Assembly (NCBI GenBank): GCA_947632315.1
Contig: CANROV010000039.1
Span: forward strand, 1-14,015
Reading direction: 5' to 3'
Length of the DNA: 14,015 nucleotides
Source of the DNA: Candidatus Gastranaerophilales bacterium
Lineage (GTDB): Bacteria; Cyanobacteriota; Vampirovibrionia; Gastranaerophilales; Gastranaerophilaceae
The notes beneath the pieces are model-generated. The model was not told where the DNA came from. It did not search any database and saw only the letters and a program-made list of their open reading frames with translations. Positions 7,701 to 14,015 of this stretch are shown piece after piece (the first letter of the stretch is position 1; each line of letters begins with the position of its first letter). The translations under genes and the position numbers were made by a program.

Positions 7701-8328
7701 TTTTTCAAAAATAGTAATACTAATATTAATTGTACTCTCATTCTTTTTTATAAAAGAAAAATACGGAGAACAAATAGCAGGGTTTATTAATAAAACAAAA
7801 ATGGTAAAGGAAATTAATATTCCCAATGTTGATATTAACAAAAGCATAAATGAAGCAATACAAACCATTGAACAGGAAAAAGGAATAAACAACAGGAACG
7901 AAAAAGATTCCGCCTCAATATATTTTTTGGCGTTAGACTCAAATGATAACGGAATATACAAAAAAGTACAAAGAGAACTGCCCAAAGGTAAAAACAAACT
8001 GGAATTTTCAATAGAAGAATTATTGAAAGGGCCTAACCTAATGGAAAAGACTACAGGCACGTATAGTGAAATTCCGAAAACGACAAAGCTTATATCCATA
8101 AAACAATCGAAAAAGAGAATAATAATAGATTTAAGTTCCGATTTTCAATACGGAGGGGGAACAGACAGTATTTATTCAAGAATGATGCAACTAATAAAAA
8201 CCGCAATTAATAATTCCGGAAAAAATAAAAAAATATATTTATATATAGAAGGCAAGCAAATAAATACAATAGGCGGAGAAGGCATTATGATAACTCAGCC
8301 GTTAAATGAAAAATCTTTAGAAATATAA
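7693..8328 (+). CDS. Membrane-anchored GerMN-domain protein
   Basis: A 211-aa protein with an N-terminal membrane segment (residues 5-20, SKIVILILIVLSFFFI) and probably the rest outside. After a polar linker (21-72) a GerMN domain covers about 74-203: SIYFLALDSN, the helix LEFSIEELLKGP, KRIIIDLSSDFQYGGGTDS, a helix SRMMQLIKTAI, and the hallmark end IYLYIEGKQINTIGGEG. GerMN occurs in spore-germination GerM but also widely in non-sporulating bacteria including cyanobacteria, so no sporulation role follows. The start ATG overlaps the DUF2993 gene by 8 bases, with GGAAG just upstream, suggesting the two envelope proteins are made together. Confidence 0.85.
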   Translation: MSNFSKIVILILIVLSFFFIKEKYGEQIAGFINKTKMVKEINIPNVDINKSINEAIQTIEQEKGINNRNEKDSASIYFLALDSNDNGIYKKVQRELPKGKNKLEFSIEELLKGPNLMEKTTGTYSEIPKTTKLISIKQSKKRIIIDLSSDFQYGGGTDSIYSRMMQLIKTAINNSGKNKKIYLYIEGKQINTIGGEGIMITQPLNEKSLEI

Positions 8329-8396
8329 ATGGTACCGAAATACAAATACGAAAATATGTTAGTACTATTTTCCTTTTATTAAAGATAATAAATAAT

Positions 8397-8403
8397 GGAG
8401 GAG
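8397..8403 (+). promoter_or_regulatory. Strong ribosome binding site that sets the LuxR-type gene start
   Basis: GGAGGAG, the best Shine-Dalgarno in the window, lies 6 bases before ATG at 8410. The earlier in-frame ATG at 8395 overlaps this box and is therefore an unlikely start. The 81-bp gap before the gene (8329-8409) contains no clear terminator; only weak AT-rich -10-like words are visible. Confidence 0.7.
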
Positions 8404-8409
8404 AAAATA

Positions 8410-8775
8410 ATGACTAATATATCAGATAAAAAGGAACAAAATATTTCTTTTTCAATAAAAAATGCTGACATAATAAAATCATCAAACGGTAATTATGAAT
8501 TAAACATTATATTAGCCCCTGTAGAACATAAAGCGGTAACAAAAAGACAAATCAAGAACTTAACGCACAGAGAAATTGAAGTATTAGAATATATGCATAA
8601 AGGGAAAACCAATAATCAAATTGCAAAAGAATTAACAGTAACAGTACATACAATAAAAGCACATGTAGCAAAGATACTAAGGAAATTAAATGTTGCCAAT
8701 CGACAACAGGCAATATTAATAGCAGAAAAAGGGAAAATTATTATACCTGATTACAAAAAAGAGGTTATGTGGTAA
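8410..8775 (+). CDS. Small LuxR/GerE-type HTH transcriptional regulator without receiver domain
   Basis: The 121-aa protein has a complete LuxR-type HTH at about residues 51-107: LTHREIEVLEYMHKGKTNNQ, then IAKELTVTVHTIKAHVAKIL and RKLNVANRQQAILIA. The conserved T/S-x-R-E-x-E-V-L start and the V-K-x-H-x-x-x-I-x-x-K-L recognition helix are intact. Upstream there are only about 50 residues, too few for a response-regulator receiver; they resemble no domain I recognise and contain no obvious phosphoacceptor context. The C-terminal tail (108-121) is short. Small stand-alone LuxR proteins such as cyanobacterial PedR are known. The gene has its own strong RBS and the largest gap in the array in front of it, so it may start its own transcript together with the Clp-N gene that follows 33 bp downstream. 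Targets are unknown. Confidence 0.9.
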   Translation: MTNISDKKEQNISFSIKNADIIKSSNGNYELNIILAPVEHKAVTKRQIKNLTHREIEVLEYMHKGKTNNQIAKELTVTVHTIKAHVAKILRKLNVANRQQAILIAEKGKIIIPDYKKEVMW

Positions 8776-8808
8776 AATAAATTTGTATCTGTTTTAAAGG
8801 ATTATATA

Positions 8809-10179
8809 GTGTTTGAAAAATTTACGGAAAAAGCTATAGAAATTGTTAAGTCAGCACAAAAGTATGCAATAGAATATAATCATGAAAAGATTTATCCTGA
8901 ACATTTATTGATTGCCATATTAAATGATTCCAACAGCCTCATTGTTAAAACTTTACTAATACATAAAATCGAAATTGACGGTTTAAAAAAAGAGATAGAA
9001 GAGTTATTAAATACAAGAGCAGTAATAAAACCTGTTGAAACAGTATGTTTTTCGGACTCATCAAAGGATATATTTATAAGGACACTTGATATAGCAAAGC
9101 TTTTAGGGAGCAGTTACGTAAAAGCCGAACACCTGTTTTTAGCTATATGGGATTATCCAAAGCTTGAATTGACAAAAGTTTTAAAAGAAAAAAATATTGA
9201 TGTTGATAAATTAAAAACAATGTTTTACAGTATTTTTTCAGCAACAAAATCAAAAAGATTAAAACATCCGGAAAACATTGAAAAAAGAAGAAGAATCGAC
9301 AGAAACGAAAGTATAACGGAGCTAATAGAAAAATCTGATTCATCAAAAATATTTGACCGAGCAATAGCCAAATTATCCACGTCAAATTATGAAATATTAG
9401 GCACGGAACAGATAATGCAATCTATACTTGAAGATGAAAATCTTGACGTAGTAAGGACGTTAAAAGAATTCGGAGTAACAGCGGAAACATTTTCGAATAA
9501 ACTAAAAGAATTTTCATCCAGACAAGCAGAATATAATGATAAGCAAATTATATTTACGCCAAACGCACTCCAAATAATAATGAATGCATTTGATATAGTA
9601 AGGGAATCAGGTAATGCATCGATAATGCCCGAACACATAATTTTAGGTTTATTAAAATCGAAAAAAGGAATAGCTTATAATATATTAAAAGAATTGAATG
9701 TAAATGACTATTTACTGGAAGAAAGAGTATTACAGCCTATAGAGAAGCAGAAGAATGAAACTTTATATATAATGAGACTGGCGAAACAGGAAGCACGAAG
9801 GATAGGAAATAATGTAGTAGGCAGTGAACTTATATTATTAGGTATTGTGCTTGAAGCAAACAGTATAGCAGCAGAAGTATTAAGAGACTTAGGGGTAATA
9901 GTAAAAGATGCACGAGAAATAATTCAAGAACTTATCGGGGTTAATGAAGACTGGAGTACCAACGAAATAACCTTCAGTCAGCGTGCTAAATTGATACTGG
10001 AGGATGCTTGGAATATTGCGAAGTCACAAAACAAAACAAAAACAACGGCAGATGATTTATTATTTGCAATATGTAACCAGCCTGATTCGGTAGCGATGAA
10101 AGCATTATCAAAATTAGGGGTTGATGTACTTGAAATCAGACAAGGACTTAAAAATAAACTTGAAGCCGGCAGAATTTGA
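8809..10179 (+). CDS. Clp N-terminal repeat protein lacking AAA+ modules
   Basis: Starts with GTG, with AAAGG (8796-8800) 8 bases upstream. The 456-aa protein is made of about six Clp_N repeats (each ClpC N domain has two): residues 2-72, 79-148, 175-239, 245-313, 315-378 and 385-450. Its first residues MFEKFTEKAIEIV match the ClpC start, and repeats 5-6 (EARRIGNNVVGSELILLGIV, then AAEVLRDLG and KDAREIIQELIG) are close to the ClpC N domain; repeats 1-4 are more divergent. A basic, possibly flexible stretch (148-172) separates repeats 2 and 3. No Walker A, Walker B or ClpP-binding loop is present, so it cannot be a chaperone ATPase. N domains bind substrates and adaptors in ClpC, so it may be an adaptor, a decoy or a scaffold of Clp machines; plant ClpT proteins are a loose precedent for N-domain-only Clp partners. 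It overlaps the next gene by up to 56 bases. Confidence 0.88.
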   Translation: MFEKFTEKAIEIVKSAQKYAIEYNHEKIYPEHLLIAILNDSNSLIVKTLLIHKIEIDGLKKEIEELLNTRAVIKPVETVCFSDSSKDIFIRTLDIAKLLGSSYVKAEHLFLAIWDYPKLELTKVLKEKNIDVDKLKTMFYSIFSATKSKRLKHPENIEKRRRIDRNESITELIEKSDSSKIFDRAIAKLSTSNYEILGTEQIMQSILEDENLDVVRTLKEFGVTAETFSNKLKEFSSRQAEYNDKQIIFTPNALQIIMNAFDIVRESGNASIMPEHIILGLLKSKKGIAYNILKELNVNDYLLEERVLQPIEKQKNETLYIMRLAKQEARRIGNNVVGSELILLGIVLEANSIAAEVLRDLGVIVKDAREIIQELIGVNEDWSTNEITFSQRAKLILEDAWNIAKSQNKTKTTADDLLFAICNQPDSVAMKALSKLGVDVLEIRQGLKNKLEAGRI

Positions 10180-11986
10180 ACTATTAGTTCCTGCCAACAA
10201 TAAAGAAATAGCTATAAAAGCAATAGACACAGGAGCAGATGCCGTTTATTTAGGCTATTCCAAATATGGAGCGAGAATTCAAGCAGGCAATACAATTGAA
10301 GATATTATTTCTATTATTGATTATGCACATAAATATAGAGTTAAAGTATATATAACAATAAATACAATATTAAAAGATGACGAGCTTAAAAATGTAGAAA
10401 GACTTATACATAAACTGTATAAAATAAAAGCTGACGGAATAATCATTCAAGATATGGGGATATTAGAACTTAATTTACCGCCGATTCCCATAATAGCAAG
10501 TACTCAGTGTCACAATAACACCATAGAGAAAATAAAATTTCTTGAAAAAACAGGGGTAAAACGAGTTATTCTTCCGAGAGAAATAACCTTAAATGAAATA
10601 AAAAAAATAAGAGAGAATACAAATATAGAATTAGAATGCTTTGTACATGGGGCATTATGCGTATCATACAGCGGACAATGCTATTTAAGTTACACTATAG
10701 GAGGAAGGAGTGCTAACAGAGGTGAATGCGCTCAACCATGCCGTAAGCTTTATTCTTTAAAAGATTCAGATGGAAATTATATTGTTAAGAACAAATATTT
10801 ACTCAGTTTAAAAGATTTAAATCTTTCTGAAAGACTTGACGAACTTATTGATTCAGGTATTACTTCATTTAAAATTGAAGGCAGACTAAAGAATGAAGCT
10901 TATGTAATAAATACAACAGCTTTTTACAGAAAAAAACTGGATGATATTTTAAACAGCCAATACCTTAAAAAAAGTTCGCAAGGTATATCGGAAATTGATT
11001 TTGAGCCTAATCCGTACAAAACTTTTAACAGAGGTTTTACCGAATTTAATATAGACAATAACAAAAAAGATACAGCCACATATAATTATTCCTCTTCGTT
11101 AGGAGAATATATAGGGGTTGTTCAAAGTGTAAAAAAGAATTACTTTACATTAAACACGGATATATTAAATAACGGAGACGGTATCTGCTTTTTTAACGAA
11201 CAAAAAATACTTCAGGGTACTTATATTAATAAAACCGAAAATAATACAGTTTTTCCTTTGGAAATAAAAGGAATTAAAGAAGGAATAAAAATCTATAGAA
11301 ATTATAATAAAGAATTTGATGATAAACTAAAATCACTTGAAATTAAAAGGAAAATTCCGGTAACTTTAAAAGTAAAAGAAACAAGCAACAGCTATATGTT
11401 TATATTATCTGATGAAGAAGGAAACAACGCCGTTTACTTAACTTCTAAAAATTTTGAATTAGCTATAGATAAAGAAAAAGCATTAAATACTATGGAAATT
11501 CAACTTTCTAAAACAGGTAATACCGAATTTACACCTGACAGGGTAATAATTAAAATAAAAAATATTCCGTTTATAAAAGTATCAAAAATTAATGAAATAA
11601 GAAGAATATTAACAAACCGGCTGAGAAAAATCAGGCAAGAAAATTATCCTTATCAGGAACGGACAAACGGAATAAAAATAACTCAATACCCTATACAAGA
11701 ACTTGATTACAAAGCAAATATATATAATGACAAAGCATACGATTTTTATAATAAAAGAGGATGTAAAATAAAAGAATTTGCCCTTGAAAAGCAAAAAAAT
11801 TATAACTCAAAAGAAATTATGACCTCAAAATATTGTATAAAAAATCAGCTTGGACTCTGTCCTAAACAGACAAAATTAAATAAATACAAAGAACCGTTTG
11901 TTTTAACAGACGAATTCAACAAGGAATACCTTGTTGAATTCAATTGTTCGGATTGTGTTATGAAAATAATTAAGGAGAAAAATTAA
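10124..11986 (+). CDS. U32 family protein with DUF3656, RlhA-like
   Basis: About 620 aa. The N-terminal U32 domain begins FELLVPANNKEIAIKAIDTGADAVYLG and contains the hallmark segment FVHGALCVSYSGQCYLSY followed by RSANRGECAQPCRKLY. Cys179, Cys186, Cys202 and Cys206 (spacing 6, 15, 3) are candidate iron-sulphur ligands, as in UbiU/UbiV and RlhA. A central beta region (from about 330, LGEYIGVVQSVKKNYF) is followed by DUF3656-like sequence (KIPVTLKVKE to ALNTMEIQLSKTGNTEF), and the tail carries CIKNQLGLCP plus a final CSDC. This order and length fit RlhA, which is needed for 5-hydroxycytidine in E. coli 23S rRNA, rather than the shorter TrhP type; 'collagenase/peptidase' is an old label. The start is uncertain: ATG 10124 (used here) has AGGGG only 3 bases away, TTG 10130 has the same box at 9 bases, and TTG 10160 gives MKPAEFELLVPA, the usual family start, with AAGGA 13 bases away. 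Confidence 0.88.
   Translation: MYLKSDKDLKINLKPAEFELLVPANNKEIAIKAIDTGADAVYLGYSKYGARIQAGNTIEDIISIIDYAHKYRVKVYITINTILKDDELKNVERLIHKLYKIKADGIIIQDMGILELNLPPIPIIASTQCHNNTIEKIKFLEKTGVKRVILPREITLNEIKKIRENTNIELECFVHGALCVSYSGQCYLSYTIGGRSANRGECAQPCRKLYSLKDSDGNYIVKNKYLLSLKDLNLSERLDELIDSGITSFKIEGRLKNEAYVINTTAFYRKKLDDILNSQYLKKSSQGISEIDFEPNPYKTFNRGFTEFNIDNNKKDTATYNYSSSLGEYIGVVQSVKKNYFTLNTDILNNGDGICFFNEQKILQGTYINKTENNTVFPLEIKGIKEGIKIYRNYNKEFDDKLKSLEIKRKIPVTLKVKETSNSYMFILSDEEGNNAVYLTSKNFELAIDKEKALNTMEIQLSKTGNTEFTPDRVIIKIKNIPFIKVSKINEIRRILTNRLRKIRQENYPYQERTNGIKITQYPIQELDYKANIYNDKAYDFYNKRGCKIKEFALEKQKNYNSKEIMTSKYCIKNQLGLCPKQTKLNKYKEPFVLTDEFNKEYLVEFNCSDCVMKIIKEKN
11912..11941. repeat. Perfect 13-bp inverted repeat (hairpin) in the 3' end of the U32 gene
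   Basis: GAATTCAACAAGG and its exact complement CCTTGTTGAATTC are separated by AATA. It lies within codons for EFNKEYLVEF of the U32 protein and 41 bases beyond the stop of the converging - strand gene, where it would be untranslated and free to fold. Neither side is followed by a clear run of T, so it is not a canonical intrinsic terminator in either direction; it could be an RNA 3'-end stabiliser or a weak terminator for the - strand gene. Confidence 0.85.
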
Positions 11987-12567
11987 GATCTTTTTAATGA
12001 AGCATAAGCAGGTTGGTTTGCAATTAAGTTTGCTATAGATGTCATTTGATTACCATCTTTTATATATAATTTAGATAAATAGTTTAATCTTTTTACTAAT
12101 TTAGAATCACTTTGTTTTAAAGAAGGATTAACATTTGTGAAAGAAATCCAAGTTTGAACTTCAGTATTCCAAGCTCTAACTTCTTCTTCATAAGTTTTTG
12201 TATTTTCATGGTGAACGCTTTCGTGAGCGATTAAGCAAGCTACAGCTTCAACAGGTGCTGTTTTATAGTTAGAACTGATTAATATTACTAATTTTCCTTC
12301 ATTTGTTTTTGCTGTAACTGCTTCACAAGTACCATAACCAAGTGCTGCCAAATCTCTGAACATTATTTTTATAGGCTGATTAGTTGAATTTTGACCTTGT
12401 ATAACATTTAATACTTTTCTGTTATTCATAGCTTCTAATTTGTTTAATGCAGCTGTTAAAACTTCTTGCTTTGTATTAGCAGAAAAATCTGCTGCGAAAA
12501 CTGCGTTTGATACGCTCATCAAAATTAATGCGCTTAATAGCACAAATACTCTTCTCATAAATTTCAT
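11983..12567 (-). CDS. Small secreted HExxH protein, putative zinc metalloprotease
   Basis: A 194-aa protein that I do not recognise as a named family. A Sec signal peptide is clear: MKFMRR, hydrophobic VFVLLSALILMSVSNA, probable cut near AVFAA (residues 22-26). The mature part contains AHESVHH (114-120), an HExxH motif with H115, E116 and H119, preceded by the helix APVEAVACLI and followed at 127-129 by EEE in YEEEVRAW, a plausible third zinc ligand in the gluzincin manner. Two Cys (81 and 111) could form a disulphide. It is 4-5 times shorter than most gluzincins and resembles short Zn-peptidase-like domains. The start has AGAGGA (12577-12582 on this strand's complement) 9 bases upstream; a second Met at residue 4 is possible. 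Codons are less Ile(ATA)-biased than in the neighbours, with more GGT, GCT and GTT, which may mean good expression. Activity is inferred, not shown. Confidence 0.8.
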   Translation of the reverse strand: MKFMRRVFVLLSALILMSVSNAVFAADFSANTKQEVLTAALNKLEAMNNRKVLNVIQGQNSTNQPIKIMFRDLAALGYGTCEAVTAKTNEGKLVILISSNYKTAPVEAVACLIAHESVHHENTKTYEEEVRAWNTEVQTWISFTNVNPSLKQSDSKLVKRLNYLSKLYIKDGNQMTSIANLIANQPAYASLKRS

Positions 12568-12593
12568 AACAGGGAATCCTCTAGAACAACTTA

Positions 12594-12622
12594 CTAATAA
12601 CTAATTTGTTTTAATTTCTCAA
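12594..12622 (-). promoter_or_regulatory. Probable sigma-70-type promoter of the secreted HExxH gene
   Basis: Read on the - strand, TTGAGA (complement of 12617-12622) is followed after exactly 17 bases by TATTAG (complement of 12594-12599). The -35 matches TTGACA at 5 of 6 positions and the -10 matches TATAAT at 4 of 6. Transcription would start near 12587, giving a leader of about 20 bases that contains the AGAGGA ribosome binding site. Confidence 0.4.
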
Positions 12623-12788
12623 TCTTAACAAATTCTTTATCGAAAATAAAACTTTAGTTTTTTGTTTTAATTTTAATTTTTTTTGTAACATTTCTTAAAA
12701 AACGAAACCGCATATAACGCTAAAAGTCAGTTATAATAAGAAATTTTAGAGTTAAAATATTAAAGATTTATAAGAAAAGATAGTGTTG

Positions 12789-12794
12789 TATAAT
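12789..12794 (+). promoter_or_regulatory. Possible -10 box of the dihydrolipoamide dehydrogenase gene
   Basis: A perfect TATAAT 20 bases before the ATG, which would put transcription start near 12801 with a short leader holding AAGGGA (12804-12809). The expected -35 position (about 12766-12771) reads ATTTAT and is poor, so the site is tentative in such AT-rich DNA. Confidence 0.35.
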
Positions 12795-12814
12795 TTTAAA
12801 TGAAAGGGATATTT

Positions 12815-14015
12815 ATGTTTGATATAGGAATAATAGGAGCAGGCCCCGGCGGATACAGCTGTGCAATACGTGCGGCACAAAAGGGTTTGAGTGTTATATT
12901 GTTTGAAAAAAATCTTATAGGAGGAACATGCCTGAATAGGGGCTGTATTCCCACTAAAACTATTTTACACAGTGCCAAATTATTTACAGAAATGAAGAAC
13001 TCAAATAAATACGGAATTAACACGGATAACTTAAATATAGATTTTAAGAAAGTACAAGAAAGGCAAAAAACAGTATCTGAGAAAATAAGGAAATCACTAG
13101 AAGGATTAATAAAGTCATACGGAATTACAATTATTGAAGAAGAAGCTAAGATAGAAAACGAAAACACAATAAAAGCAGGGGAAAACAATTACGAAGTAAA
13201 AAATATAGTTATAGCAACAGGCTCAAAGCCAAACAGAATAAACTTTAACGGAGAATATGCAAACGACTTTATATTAACATCCGATGATATTTTAAATATG
13301 GAATCACTACCAAATAGTATTATAATTATAGGTTCAGGTGCTATAGGAATAGAATGGGCAAGAATTTTATCAGCATTTAATGTTAATGTAACTGTCGTAG
13401 AATTAATGGATAAATTAATTCCAAATGCTGATTATGAAGTATCTGAAAGAGTTGCAAGAATATTTAAAAGAAGCGGAATAGATTTTTTCACATCTACTAC
13501 AATTGAAAAAATTCATGGGCAAACAGTAAAACTTACAAACGGAAAAGAATTAGTATCAGATAAAATTCTTTTAGGGACAGGAAGAATTACGGAAACTGAT
13601 TTAGGAACATTTTCAAAGAATATCGAAATAAAGAAATATATAAATACTGATTGTAATTTTAGAACAAATTATAAAAATATATATGCAATAGGAGATGTAA
13701 ACGGGAAATCCCTTCTGGCGCACAGTGCTGTAAAGCAGGCGGAACTATTAGTAGATTATATAATAAACGGAGAATGTGAAGAATTTAATACTAATCTTGT
13801 ACCTGCGGTAATCTACGGAACACCTGAAATAGCATTTATAGGTAAAACAGAAGATGAGTTAAAAAATTCGGGTAAAGAATATAAAAAATCGATGTTCCCA
13901 ATATCAGCATTAGGAAAAAGCCGGGCAGAAGATAAAACAGAAGGCTTTATAAAAATTCTGGCTGATAAAAAAGAAATATTAGGCGCTCATATAATTTCAG
14001 AGGAAGCAAGTGCTA
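12815..14015 (+). CDS. lpdA: Dihydrolipoamide dehydrogenase (E3), 3' end outside window
   Basis: This FAD enzyme reoxidises the lipoyl groups of 2-oxoacid dehydrogenase or glycine-cleavage complexes using NAD. Four hundred codons are present of about 460 typical. Seen: the FAD-binding GAGPGGYSCA (8-17), the redox-active disulphide in GGTCLNRGCIPTK with C39 and C44, VIATGSKP, the NAD-binding IIIGSGAIGIEWARIL (169-184), IYAIGDVNG, and the start of the dimerisation domain (VPAVIYGTPEIAFIG). The window ends just after GAHIISEEAS, before the His-Glu pair of the active site. The CxxxxC spacing with GGTCLNxGCIPTK is typical of lipoamide dehydrogenases rather than mercuric or glutathione reductases. 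The ATG is preceded by AAGGGA. It is transcribed away from the HExxH gene; the next gene would show which complex it serves. Confidence 0.93.
   Translation, partial: MFDIGIIGAGPGGYSCAIRAAQKGLSVILFEKNLIGGTCLNRGCIPTKTILHSAKLFTEMKNSNKYGINTDNLNIDFKKVQERQKTVSEKIRKSLEGLIKSYGITIIEEEAKIENENTIKAGENNYEVKNIVIATGSKPNRINFNGEYANDFILTSDDILNMESLPNSIIIIGSGAIGIEWARILSAFNVNVTVVELMDKLIPNADYEVSERVARIFKRSGIDFFTSTTIEKIHGQTVKLTNGKELVSDKILLGTGRITETDLGTFSKNIEIKKYINTDCNFRTNYKNIYAIGDVNGKSLLAHSAVKQAELLVDYIINGECEEFNTNLVPAVIYGTPEIAFIGKTEDELKNSGKEYKKSMFPISALGKSRAEDKTEGFIKILADKKEILGAHIISEEASA

Larger units (their letters stand above)
12568..12814. other. Divergent intergenic region with T-tracts
   Basis: This 247-bp spacer separates two genes pointing away from each other and holds no plausible ORF or RNA gene. 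It contains the two candidate promoters listed separately, and a stretch of T-runs at 12658-12663, 12665-12668, 12671-12674 and 12677-12684 upstream of the - strand promoter, which could act as an UP-element-like or bent segment. A second TATAAT at 12732-12737 has no good -35. A CTAAAA/TTTTAG inverted pair (12720-12725 and 12744-12749) is short and may be chance. Confidence 0.6.

Noticed and set aside
7503..8099. 198-codon open frame on the - strand, hydrophobic
   Set aside because: It lies fully antisense to the DUF2993 and GerMN genes, both of which have clear protein features; the Ile/Phe/Ser-rich product is what AT-rich antisense frames give.
8329..8409. Possible riboswitch or terminator before the LuxR gene
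   Set aside because: The 81-bp gap is AT-rich with no stable hairpin or T-run terminator that I can see; only weak -10-like words (TACTAT, GATAAT) without matching -35.
7693..8775. GerM-like and GerE-like genes side by side suggesting sporulation
   Set aside because: GerMN and LuxR-type HTH domains are widespread in non-sporulating bacteria and no other sporulation gene is present.
12796..13188. 130-codon - strand frame opposite lpdA
   Set aside because: Covers the conserved FAD and disulphide motifs of lpdA on the other strand; antisense artefact.
1..14015. Search for CRISPR arrays, tRNA/rRNA genes, transposases, insertion-sequence ends or phage genes
   Set aside because: No spaced direct repeats, RNA gene signatures or mobile-element proteins were seen by eye; the window looks like ordinary chromosomal backbone.

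Overview
The window is strongly AT-rich bacterial DNA using the standard bacterial code: TAA and TGA both act as stops, and ATG, GTG and probably TTG act as starts. It is densely coding. The gene mix fits a low-GC relative of cyanobacteria, such as a gut Melainabacteria/Vampirovibrionia-type bacterium: a monofunctional AroH chorismate mutase, DUF2993 and GerMN envelope proteins, ClpC-type N domains and a very small LuxR-type regulator. This placement is an inference from gene content; a low-GC Firmicute or another uncultured gut lineage cannot be excluded.

Layout. From position 1 to 11986 thirteen genes lie head to tail on the + strand, most overlapping or separated by only a few bases: def (3' end only), fmt, aroH, a degenerate purD-like gene, ylxR/rnpM, infB, rbfA, truB, a DUF2993-like secreted protein, a membrane-anchored GerMN protein, a small LuxR-type DNA-binding protein, a protein made only of Clp N-terminal repeats, and a U32-family RlhA-like protein. 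The largest gaps are 81 bp (before the LuxR gene) and 49 bp (before infB). A single secreted HExxH protein gene (11983-12567) faces this array on the - strand; its stop codon overlaps the U32 stop in a shared TTAA. A 247-bp AT-rich divergent promoter region (12568-12814) follows, and then the 5' part of a dihydrolipoamide dehydrogenase gene runs off the right edge.

How the genes work together. The core is a translation block: Fmt formylates initiator Met-tRNA, IF-2 delivers it, deformylase removes the formyl group afterwards, RbfA matures the 30S subunit, TruB makes tRNA pseudouridine 55, and YlxR/RnpM is an RNA-binding protein usually found next to infB. The terminal U32/DUF3656 protein resembles the 23S rRNA hydroxylation protein RlhA, so it may extend the same theme. 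Compared with the common rimP-nusA-ylxR-(ylxQ)-infB order, nusA and ylxQ are missing here and fmt-aroH-purD-like sits in their place.

The most notable items are: a PurD homologue that has lost most catalytic motifs; a ClpC-like N-domain protein with about six repeats and no AAA+ module, next to a receiver-less LuxR regulator; a small secreted HExxH protein; and a perfect 13-bp inverted repeat inside the end of the U32 gene that lies just past the stop of the converging gene.
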